Part shown: piece after piece, positions 56,464 to 64,000 of the stretch | Numbering within the stretch: the stretch's first letter is position 1 | Layout of the letters: the number at the start of each line of letters is the position of its first letter | Source: Chrysogorgia sp. JL179-B06 | Taxonomy: Eukaryota > Cnidaria > Anthozoa > Scleralcyonacea > Chrysogorgiidae | Length of the DNA stretch: 64,000 nucleotides | Assembly: GCA_035772405.1 (NCBI GenBank) | Contig: JAYKKM010000043.1 | Coordinates: forward strand, 869,501 to 933,500 | Direction of reading: 5' to 3' | Made by a program: the position numbers and the translations under genes | The notes under the pieces: model-generated | The model's input: the letters and a program-made list of their open reading frames with translations, nothing else | Told to the model about the DNA's origin: nothing | Database searches by the model: none

Positions 56464-56479
56464 AAAAATAGGTACGCAC

Positions 56480-57040
56480 TGCATACATGTATCTACTGCC
56501 TACTGGAAAGTATTTTATGGCTATGGTATAACAATGATCGAATCACATAGAAAGCGAATAAGTGAGACACATAACAACACAGGAAATTTAGTATTTAATT
56601 GAAGGATTTTGTTACAACAATGTGAAAGTAGTAGTGAGTGACTACTGATCACATAATGCAAGATACCAGTACTGCAGGTAAAGGAAATCGGTTTGGACAA
56701 CATCTACATTTAGTACGACTGGCATAAAGTTAGCAAATGAAGAACATGATGTGCAGCAATATCATAAATATGAGAGCGACCATACATTGATGTTCTTTAA
56801 CACACATGCAGTAGAATTAAGCTATAGGTTTTAATTAATATAAATGTTTGCAGATTTTGCCAATGAGGATTTTTCCGTTGGAGGCAAGTGATTTGGCCAT
56901 TGCGCCAAAACGTTATGTTACAATTAAGATAATAAGATTCTGTAAAAAATTGTGCTATTGTTTTTAGAACCATCAGACACTGTACCTGTGCACTAGCTTT
57001 AGACTATGATTAATAAAAAAGGACCTTACTGGTTTTTATT
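56480..57040. other. Intergenic, nothing recognised
   Basis: No coding or repeat call. A telomere-like GTTAGG-rich run follows (57,045-57,145). Confidence 0.4.
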
Positions 57041-57044
57041 TTTC

Positions 57045-57145
57045 GTTAGGTTAGGGTTAGCTACGGTTAGGGTTAGGTTTAATTAAGGTTAGGATCAAGG
57101 TTAGTGTAAGGGTTAGGATTGAGATTAGGATTAGGATTATGTAGT
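57045..57145 (+). repeat. Degenerate TTAGGG-like tract
   Basis: About ten GTTAGG/GATTAGG units, too diverged for an active telomere. Similar text on the other strand occurs at 60,055-60,125 (CTAACCCTA). Confidence 0.75.
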
Positions 57146-57149
57146 TCTA

Positions 57150-58680
57150 GAAAATGTGAAGGTCCTTTTGAATCATCCCTTTTAGCCTTCACCATTTTCG
57201 TTCCTGCTCCGAAATCCCCCACCTATCCGTCACCCACAATTTCAACTATTTCTCCACCGAAACCTGTTCAACCTCGCGTGACCGTCTTTCGCCTGTCATC
57301 TCCACGAATTGACCTTCCTTCGCCTGCAGACATTGACCTTCCGCCGAATTCCTCTCAGACAGCTGTTATCATCCCTTCGGCTATTACGAAACCGAAACGA
57401 CCAAAACCTCAAAGCACGAGTAGGTTTATATTTAGTTAGCAAATCAGTAATATAAACAGGCGCCTGGCCATGCAAAGCCTTGAAAGTAATTATTAGTATC
57501 TTAAAAACAATCCTTGATCTCACCGGCAACCAGTGAAGACTGAAGATTACGTAGCACAGGGGAGATATCCGGATTCGATCGTCTCGGTTTCCGTTCTTTA
57601 CAGAGACCCTATTACTAAGATGACCTCGATACTTCTGTCTCTCCCAATATCTCCTCCGATGTCGTTTGCTATGACTCCAACCACCCCATCCGATTATGAT
57701 GAAGAAAATATGGATTTAGAAAATGATGTATTTATACCGACACCGCACCTCCTCTACCTTTCCGTAAATATGGTTTTATCAACCCTGACATGAATGCTCA
57801 ATTCATGAACATTCCTCGTGGCCGCTGCCGTCTCTGTAACAGTCCCGCCTCTAGTGGTCCTTTCAAAAAAATCCTTTCTACAAAGTTCCTTACCAAAATT
57901 TCCTCGAAGAGGTAGCCGAATTTACCTCAAGCAACAAATCCAGCTGTAGAACGTTACCTTAATTATCATCTTATGACCATTAATGGCACTAATTGTTATC
58001 TGCTAGGATTTAAGCAAGATCCATCACCTGTAAAGTTTCTTTAATTTGCAATAAAAATGAATAGTGTAGTGTAGTGTAGTGCATTTAGTGTAGTTGTCCG
58101 CCATCTTCTTTGAGTTCCGACTACGATAAAGATCCTTTTTTGACAAATACCTGTTTAGCCTCCTAACCACGATGATAACTACCCAATCCCAACCTACACC
58201 ATCGTCCATTCCATCAAATTTACGTTTAAAGAGAGATGCTTCACGGAAGAAATGTACAACTGCCTTCTCTGGTGACATTCCGTGGTCAGTCTTAATGACA
58301 CTCTTAGTGGTGAATTTGCCGTTGAATCTCGATCTCTTGCTCTAGAAATTGCAGCGGACTCTCCGTCTCCTTTCAGTGGCCCTCGACCTCTTCGTCGTGA
58401 TTGCCATCCTGGCCGCCTTTCGTCATCGGCCGCTTTTGTCAAATCCAAATCAAAGAAAAGAGCTGCTCGAAAGATCCTTTCTCCTAACAGTCTCTTCTAT
58501 TCAGGATCAACTTCAGGATCAACAATGCAGAATCATTCTTCAAGAATACTTCTCCCTTCGTATTTGTTACGTCTTTACAAGATAAATTAAAATATCTCAT
58601 TACACCTACTTCGTGTGATGACTCCCTCTTTTCGTCTCCATCTAACAACAAAATTCGTCGGAAACGTTTCTATGCTGTCA
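57150..58680 (+). pseudogene. Decayed Pro/Ser-rich retroelement ORF, interrupted
   Basis: The plus-strand frames read like protein: VPAPKSPTYPSPTISTISP, PSPADIDLPPNSSQT, then beyond a foreign LINE piece PPLPFRKYGFINPDMNAQF and MNIPRGRCRLCN, and later GPRPLRRDCHPGRLSS. Stops and shifts are frequent. A Pro-rich N-terminal region with a small Cys cluster would fit the 5' part of an endonuclease-type LINE, and the zinc cluster at 58,720-58,870 supports that. No reverse transcriptase was found. Confidence 0.4.
57411..57560 (-). pseudogene. CR1/L2-like LINE fragment, inserted in the Pro-rich ORF
   Basis: Minus frame: FKILIITFKALHGQAPVYI, TDLLTKYKPTRAL. This is the conserved segment near the end of LINE reverse transcriptases (…LTFKALHG-x-AP-x-Y-[IL]…). 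Abrupt changes of strand on both sides suggest insertion. Confidence 0.78.
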
Positions 58681-58719
58681 ATACCTCTCCCCGCCGCTGA
58701 TGGCGTCTAATATCGCCAC

Positions 58720-58870
58720 GTGAAAAGCGTTGATCCATCGTGCCAGACTTAATTGCCTTCCAATAAATAACGTCAAGAGTCGGTGGTCTAATTCCAGTCC
58801 AAAATGCCGCTGTTGTACTTCAGATGAGACTCTCACACATGTTCCGTGCCACTGCCTCCTAACATGCCTA
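58720..58870 (+). pseudogene. RLE-LINE zinc cluster fragment
   Basis: A frame reading ARLNCLPINNVKSRWSNSSP then KCRCCTSDETLTHVPCHC. C-x2-C…ET-x2-H-x3-C is the cluster between RT and endonuclease in R2/NeSL-type LINEs, the same position as CSLCKKYDETVQHLLAGC at 15.9 kb, but from a different lineage. Confidence 0.6.
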
Positions 58871-59224
58871 GTAATATAGTATGCTGCGCAGATATGGCTT
58901 ATCAAATGAATGCACATGAATGTTCATATCTATCTACTTTAGCATGCCTATCCCTCAAGTTGTTTTAGCTGAGAAAATCGAAGGAAAAGTTTATATAAAT
59001 CAGGACGAATCTTTATCCGATTTAAAACCTCCGTCATCCCACTTTGTTTTTTCTTCATGAATTTTGAATCCCCTCGTCCGACGCCAAGGCCAGGGTGATA
59101 ATCTCGCCGCGACTAGTATACATTTAGTGGGGAATGGTAGGACCAAATTTCGTACACATGAGTGACTAGGACCAACCGGTAAGTTCCGAGTACGCCATTT
59201 TGCATGATCTGTTTTAATCGGCCA

Positions 59225-59425
59225 ATATTCGTTGTGGAGACAAACGGCACAAACATGCCGATTAGTTTTTAAGTACATAAGCAGATTTTTACGAAGGGTA
59301 TACACGTTTGTGTAATATAATAAGAACGAATGTTTTGTATTTAGACTTGGTAATTTCAAATCTGTTTTCAGACTATTGAAAACGGTTAAATATTGGCCGG
59401 GATAACGTTCAAAATCGACGACGGA
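59225..59425 (-). repeat. Dispersed repeat, inverted copy of the 24.7-kb sequence
   Basis: Reversed, it contains TTTTGAACGTTATCCCGGCC, AAAACAGATTTGAAATTACC and TTCGTAAAAATCTGCTTATG, matching 24,650-24,925 in order. Confidence 0.7.
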
Positions 59426-59695
59426 ACGAGCGTGCGAGGTCTGGGAACCAGTGATGAAGAAAACGCGCAGGGGTATGAAACTCTAAGGGGATAGAACAGG
59501 TGGGCGAGGAGTTATTGCGGATACGTATTTTTAGTAATAAAAATGAATAATGTAGCATAGTGTGGCGTAGTGTAGTGTGGCGTACTGTGTGGGATGTTCG
59601 GGGATGTTCGATTTCTGCCGCCATTTTTGTGCGCAATTATTTATAATAAAAGGGAAAGTATCTGCCGAATTACGTCATTGAAACAAAGTACGCAG

Positions 59696-59877
59696 ATAGT
59701 GAGTTCGAGTGCAGTATGTTTTGCTCAAGAGAGGAGTCATGCACGTCGGTGAATTACAAGCATGCAGGAGAAAAACAAGGCATGTGTGAGCTCAACGATG
59801 CCTCGTCCGGATTCGAAGGTCTTGCCCAAGAGGGATTGGATATGCCTGAATTCAACTACCTAGGTGTTATAAAGCGG
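59696..59877 (+). CDS. Exon with apple/PAN-like module, secreted matrix-protein-like gene
   Basis: After an acgcag acceptor (phase 1) the frame reads SEFECSMFCSREESCTSVNY, KHAGEKQGMCELND, then FEGLAQEGLDMPEFNYLG, ending at gtaaga in phase 0. Cysteine spacing C-x3-C-x5-C…C-x-L-[NS] and the CELN phrase are the apple/PAN pattern that precedes fibrinogen-like regions in anthozoan secreted proteins. A signal-peptide exon upstream was not found. The next exon found needs phase 1, so at least one intervening exon is missing. Confidence 0.7.
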
Positions 59878-60460
59878 GTAAGATAGATAATAAACAATAC
59901 ATACACACAACCTCGAAGCTGCGAGATAAAACCGATAAAACTAGAAAATCTGCTACAGCTGTTTATCTAGCACGTTGTAACCAATAAATTATTGGCATTA
60001 TTTTAGCATTGTACCCAATAAGTTATTGGATTGTAAGCAACCCCAAAACCACAAAGATCCTAACCCTACGCAGTTTTCTAACCCTAACCCCCGCCTTAAG
60101 TGTCTTTCTGTCCCTAACCCCCGGATATGTATTTTCCTAATCCTGAGCCCCAACCATCCACTCCCTACCAGAACTCAGATGGCAGAGCGAAGGCTATGTT
60201 GTGTACTAGTTACTGTATTGAAATAACCCGAAACATTTATCTTGAGTTTTCGCGGTTAAAAGCTTGAGTAGCAAACAATTTACTATATTACGCATCTCTT
60301 TGCTGATAAACCACCCTTTCCGCACGTTGTATAACAAATAAATTATTGGCATTATTTTAGCATCGTACCAAATAAGTTATTGGATTGTTAGCGCATGCTT
60401 GTAACAGTCAATTACTAGTCCCACATGCTTAGTCTCCACAGTTAATTTGCACTTCAGTTC
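59878..60460. other. Intron of the PAN/fibrinogen-like gene
   Basis: It contains a degenerate CTAACCC tract (60,057-60,125) and a direct duplication of TAAATTATTGGCATTATTTT (59,986 and 60,340). Confidence 0.55.
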
Positions 60461-60461
60461 T

Positions 60462-60560
60462 AATAGCTCAATGATTAGAGTGTCTAACCGGAGATGATAC
60501 GGTTGCGCGTTCGATTCCCGTCTGGGCTCAGAAACATTTTTCTGAGTTTGCGTTAAAACC
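60462..60560 (+). mobile_element. tRNA-derived SINE
   Basis: TAGCTCAATGATTAGAGTG (A box), GTCTAACCGGAGATGATACG, GGTTGCGCGTTCGATTCCCG (B box) and tail CTCAGAAACATTTTTCTGAG. The most complete copy in the window. Confidence 0.8.
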
Positions 60561-60644
60561 TTTAACAATTTACTATACTGAAATAATCAAGCTACAAGTC
60601 ACATTTAATACACTGTATACAAGATGCGTTATATTTACTTATGT

Positions 60645-61085
60645 GCTGTTTAATAAATGAACACCAGTGTTTTATCAGATTTAAAACACGAGCCGGCAGC
60701 CCGAGTGTTTTAGATCTGATAAAACACCTGCTGCGAGTTTATTCATATAGTTAATCGAGATATGGTCTGGAAACTCAGCTAAAGTCTTTGTTCTATCTTT
60801 TTGTTCGTCTTTATGCAATTTTGTGCACGGTGCACGGTCACTGAACCTATTGTATTTTAGTATAATGAAGCAATCATCCAATAGAATCGTTTGGGTTTAA
60901 TCGCTCAACCGTGTTGTTTAAATATTAATAAACCTAAAACAAAGGATGTGCACGGTGTAAGGTACGGTTCAACATCAAAACGTAGCTCATTACAGTCGCT
61001 TTGAAGTTTGCCGAGTTTCCAGACCATATCTCGATTGACTAATTGTTTATTAAACGGCTTCATAAACGACCCATTTGATAAGTTT
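60645..61085. repeat. Palindrome family B, second copy, split by an insertion
   Basis: GTGTTTTATCAGATTTAAAA, apex CGAGCCGGCAGCCCGAG and the right arm match 28,320-28,446. The outer flank (GTTTATTAAACGG…CGACCCATTTGATAAG) is displaced by the TIR element at 60,747-61,041. Confidence 0.82.
60747..61041. mobile_element. Short TIR element, copy 2 (about 295 bp), nested
   Basis: ATAGTTAATCGAGATATGGT and ACCATATCTCGATTGACTA end it. The interior is the reverse complement of 38,925-39,220 with few differences. TTTATT occurs on both sides. Confidence 0.82.
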
Positions 61086-61089
61086 ATTC

Positions 61090-61900
61090 AGCAAGAAGTG
61101 TGTTGAAAAACGAGGCGATAGCCAAGTTTTTTAATCAACTTCCAGGTGTTTTCAAATCAGATAATAAACGCCTTTCGAGTGTATGATATAGCTTCTCAAA
61201 CTAACCAGTATTTTAAGAGAAATTTGGCTTAATTTATGTACGTTTATTATCACATTTACCAATAACGTCTCATTATGATAATTCCCTTTGTGTTTTCTTC
61301 ACGAATTATTAATGATTTTGAGAATGACGAATTACAAGTTAATTACATAAATTATACCTCGACTGTAAATTATCCAATCGGAGGACCAGATTTGTACCAA
61401 GTAACCAGTGAACATATTATCGAATTACCCCACCCCGTGGTTTTCGAAGTCGAATACTACGCCAGCTCAAACAGGGTGTTTTTATTCAATCTCCAGAGAT
61501 TTAAACGACAAAGGGCATGGCGGCGGCCATGTTGGTGCACCTAACAAAAGTCATATGAAGAGGGAGTTATGGTAGCCTGTGCCCCACACCACACAAGTTA
61601 TGGTTGATTACGAGTGTCGAATAATATACTTTGAGATCCAACCGCGACCAATTACGAAAATGATGCAACTTCAAGGCCTGACGGCCAGCGCTCTAACATA
61701 CTGAGCTTACAGAAGCTGTGATATTCGTCGGGATATCCGACGAAATATTTCCACTTGGGATGATATATATCCCTCGGGGTAATATTTCGTCGATTACCCT
61801 AAGCCAAGGGTCTATAAATGATAAAAATATAATTTAGAAAACTACAACGAGAACAGACAGAGGTGAAGGAAAATTTCCAGTGTTAGAATATATAAAAAAA
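61090..61900. other. Intron, no confirmed exon
   Basis: An 89-codon frame at 61,275-61,541 (YPIGGPDLYQVTSEHIIELP within it) has balanced composition but no recognised family or clear splice sites. GATATATATCCCTCGGGGTA and a partly inverted neighbour (61,725-61,800) form a weak palindrome. Confidence 0.35.
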
Positions 61901-61914
61901 TGCAACATGAAGGA

Positions 61915-61980
61915 CTTCCGGCTGGAATTGAACACGCGACCTTGCAATGTTGGACCCTACGATGCTAAGTCACGATTATT
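61915..61980 (-). mobile_element. tRNA-like SINE remnant
   Basis: Reversed it reads GGTCGCGTGTTCAATTCCAG, a degenerate B box, with AGCATCGTAGGGTCCAACAT before it. Related to 36,415-36,490. Confidence 0.5.
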
Positions 61981-61984
61981 ATAA

Positions 61985-62330
61985 GTAATATCATGGTAGT
62001 GAGGTGTATTAGCTGTTAAACCGCCCGCTCGATGAGGGTCATTAAGTAAAATTCCTGAGGGCCTAAGGCCCGAAGGAATTTTACTTAATGACCCGAATCA
62101 AGCGGGCGGTTTAACAGCTAATACACCTCACTACCATGATATTACTTTGTCGAAATTTCATGTCTTTGCATGCCAGGTGAGAAGAAGCTAATACTACCTC
62201 TCATGACGTCATTCAAGGTTGTATTAGTTCTAATACGACCTCTAGATTGTATAAATTAATCCAAATGAGGTAATTTAGTTATTAATTCAACCTGAAAAGA
62301 CAAAATAAATTGAGACAACCATGGTATTAC
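61985..62330. mobile_element. Composite double-palindrome element, copy 2
   Basis: The first palindrome (61,985-62,146) has arms GTAATATCATGGTAGTGAGG and apex GAGGGCCTAAGGCCCGA. A second region holds AGGTTGTATTAGTTCTAATACGACC-type symmetry (62,217-62,242). The layout copies 50,908-51,400. Confidence 0.82.
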
Positions 62331-62457
62331 TGTATATAAAAGCAGTAAAGGCTTTCCTTGGAGGTCACTGCACTCGATGGCAACACCCGGACAGGACATT
62401 TCATATCATGAATAACATGTATCTTATGCAAAATAAATATATTTTGTGATTGTGTAG

Positions 62458-62512
62458 ATGCAAAGAAATGTGTGGATGTAGGATCTTGCGAGGAAGCATT
62501 AAAGGAAGATGG
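62458..62512 (+). CDS. Exon, Cys-pair linker before fibrinogen-like region
   Basis: The acceptor is tgtgtag and the donor gtacgt, phase 1 to 2. It encodes DAKKCVDVGSCEEALKEDG. C-x5-C followed by a short helix is the start of the fibrinogen-like part, continued directly by the next exon (GFISSGIYYL). Confidence 0.75.
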
Positions 62513-62808
62513 GTACGTGTATTTATGTCATAATAGACCTTTTCACGCTTGAAGATAGATCATGGGTAATCACGGCAAAATTCAAAATAAATACTTGAAT
62601 CTTATCGGTTACGGGTCAAGTTTGCCCTGACTAACAATGATTAATCTAATTCAACCGTGAAAGGGTCTATTTGTGATATAATAGGTAATATTTGGCATTT
62701 CACTCGATTGAACTACATGGATTCGAGATGAAGGGTATATTTAGCCTGACACCTATTTTGTCATGTGTAGTTCCTGAATTCGATTGAGAAGTTTGGTTCG
62801 TTTTCTAG

Positions 62809-62950
62809 GTTCATTTCTAGCGGTATTTACTATCTCAAAGAATTAAGCGATTCTACCGCCAAAAAATATCCAGTTTATTGTCACATGAACGATATTGTCA
62901 ACTGCGGAAGTGGAGCTTGGACACTAGTGTTGAAAATGGACGGGAGTAAG
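62809..62950 (+). CDS. Exon, fibrinogen-like region part 1
   Basis: The acceptor is ttttctag and the donor gtacga, phase 2 to 0. It encodes FISSGIYYLKELSDS, KYPVYCHMNDIV and GSGAWTLVLKMDGSK. The order S-G-[IV]-Y-x-[IL]…[VA]-Y-C-x-M…G-x-WT-[LM]-V is the N-terminal fibrinogen-related fold. Confidence 0.82.
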
Positions 62951-63130
62951 GTACGAGATATTAGGGGTTTGCTATAACACGGCCGATGATCGAGGATGAG
63001 CATGAAATCTTGTTGGTCAGCAGTCACATTAACTGGATAACATTTTGTGCACTGCACTGCACTGCACAATATCTAGCATACACGACTAAGATATATATAT
63101 GGATAAGTTAGTGTGGAATTTTCTTTTCAG

Positions 63131-63531
63131 AGTACTTTCAAATACGATTCTCCATACTGGAGCGATAGGAACACGTATGCATTTGACGACGGTTTGGAAG
63201 GATTAACAGATCAAGAAAGTAAGCTAGCATCCTAGAATGCCTGGGAATGAAAGTCGATGGCGTCACGAAATGGGTAAAGATAGATTATGAAGCGAGTTCG
63301 TTGTACAGTGTGATAGCAGACGGAACATTTCGAGAGACAACTGCAGGACGCAGTGCATGGAAGGCGCTGATCGATGATTCATCTTTGCAAACGTATTGCA
63401 ACCGAGAGGGATTCAATACTCATTGGAACGTACGACTTGGAATCATCAGTAACAATGAAGTTGATTGCCTCTCCCCTGATTCGTACATTGGGTTTGGTGG
63501 GGATGGCGTCACGTGTGGTAACATTGCTTAA
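63131..63531 (+). pseudogene. Exon, fibrinogen-like region part 2, broken by stop and frame change
   Basis: The acceptor is ttttcag, phase 0. It reads STFKYDSPYWSDRNTYAFDD, GLEGLTDQESKLAS, then TAG (63,233-63,235). Directly after, in another frame, the family text resumes: CLGMKVDGVTKWVKIDYEA, SLYSVIADGTFRE, AWKALIDDSSLQTYCNREGF, VRLGIISNNEVDC, SYIGFG, then a stop at 63,529-63,531. The conserved block normally between KLAS and CLGMKV is missing, so a short deletion created the stop and shift. The C-terminal Cys-rich end is also lost. The family resembles coral uncharacterised skeletal organic matrix protein 5; that link is from memory of the family. Confidence 0.75.
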
Positions 63532-63729
63532 TATTTCGGAAACGATAACGGCGTTAAGACCACATCAGCAATTGGTTACATATTGGTGCAGTAATATCAC
63601 GGTCGGAATCATTCATAACTCACCATCCTACCTAGACTTACCAATAATAAGACTATCATTTTTTCTAATTAATAATTTTGTAGTTATAATAGCTTTATTA
63701 GTTATATACACGTAGTATTATACCTTAAA

Positions 63730-63912
63730 GCCTAGTTTACACTTGTCGTAAGAATCGTAACGCAGCAACATACGCAAGCGCAGTAAGCACTTCATGGTCA
63801 ATTGAACTCTTTGTTCTTCCTAAATTCAAAGGAGTTCATCTACCATGAAGTGCTTACTGCGCTTGCGTATGTCGCTACGTTACGATTCTTACGACAAGTG
63901 TAAACTAGGCTT
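63730..63912. mobile_element. Inverted-repeat MITE (about 180 bp)
   Basis: AAGCCTAGTTTACACTTGTC and CGCAAGCGCAGTAAGCACTT on the left are almost perfectly inverted on the right; arms about 80 bp. Confidence 0.9.
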
Positions 63913-64000
63913 AAGTAACTTTAAGAATGTATTGTTGTACGTAAGAGCATTGAGACTATTGTATAATGCTCCTAAAATATTATTATTATTATTATTATTA
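63913..64000 (+). mobile_element. LINE 3'-end fragment, copy 3, with ATT tail
   Basis: AAGTAACTTTAAGAATGTAT, AGAGCATTGAGACTATTGTA, AATGCTCCTAAAATA, then (TTA)n to the window end. Confidence 0.75.

Larger units (their letters stand above)
54985..56470. mobile_element. Inverted pair of Penelope-like element 3' parts
   Basis: The left copy (minus, 55,580 to 55,010) and right copy (plus, about 55,850 to 56,465) face outward. They share terminal text CTAACCAATGCGGTAACGAG, AATTAATTATTCTCTTATG and CTGAAGATGTTGTAAG, and overlap in coding content. Each ends in a hammerhead-like motif. This orientation, with one partial copy inverted against another, is common for Penelope-like insertions. Confidence 0.75.

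Overview
The window reads as nuclear DNA of a marine invertebrate, most likely an anthozoan cnidarian and probably a stony coral. It is AT-rich, with many short exons behind GT/AG splice sites and large introns full of transposable-element debris. The right-edge gene resembles a family I know from coral skeletal organic matrix proteins. There are no bacterial features such as operons or Shine-Dalgarno sites.

About half of the window (736 to 33,879, minus strand) is one gene. I could follow 13 consecutive exons whose splice phases all agree. They give about 848 residues of a coiled-coil protein that I recognise as CCDC191 (coiled-coil domain containing 191). The start exon and the last 3' exon(s) were not found or lie outside. 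Its introns carry most of the left-half repeats: two restriction-like-endonuclease LINE fragments embedded in ATT/TAA microsatellites, many inverted-repeat MITEs (several bounded by TTAA), short GC-tipped palindromes, tRNA-derived SINEs, LINE 3' tails, and Penelope-type repeats carrying hammerhead ribozyme motifs.

From 34 to 59 kb I see no convincing host gene. This stretch holds a hAT element with perfect 8-bp target duplications (35.1-35.9 kb), fragments of a helix-turn-helix transposon ORF (37.6-39.4 kb), a decayed Ty3/gypsy pol split by a young MITE (41.9-43.6 kb), a 2.9-kb inverted-repeat structure next to exons of a KDZ-like transposase (44.4-50.1 kb), an inverted pair of Penelope GIY-YIG fragments (55.0-56.5 kb), and scraps of other LINEs (54.1, 57.4 and 58.7 kb).

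The right edge (59.7 to 63.5 kb, plus strand) carries exons of a secreted-type protein: an apple/PAN-like cysteine module followed by a fibrinogen-like region. The last exon has an in-frame stop where a short conserved block is missing, plus a frame change, so this copy looks broken.

The most notable signals are a complete hammerhead ribozyme at 506-543 and at least seven more hammerhead-like motifs, the two endonuclease-type LINE fragments lodged in TAA repeats, and a recurring architecture of 100-160 bp palindromes with GC-rich tips, two of which belong to a composite double-palindrome element.
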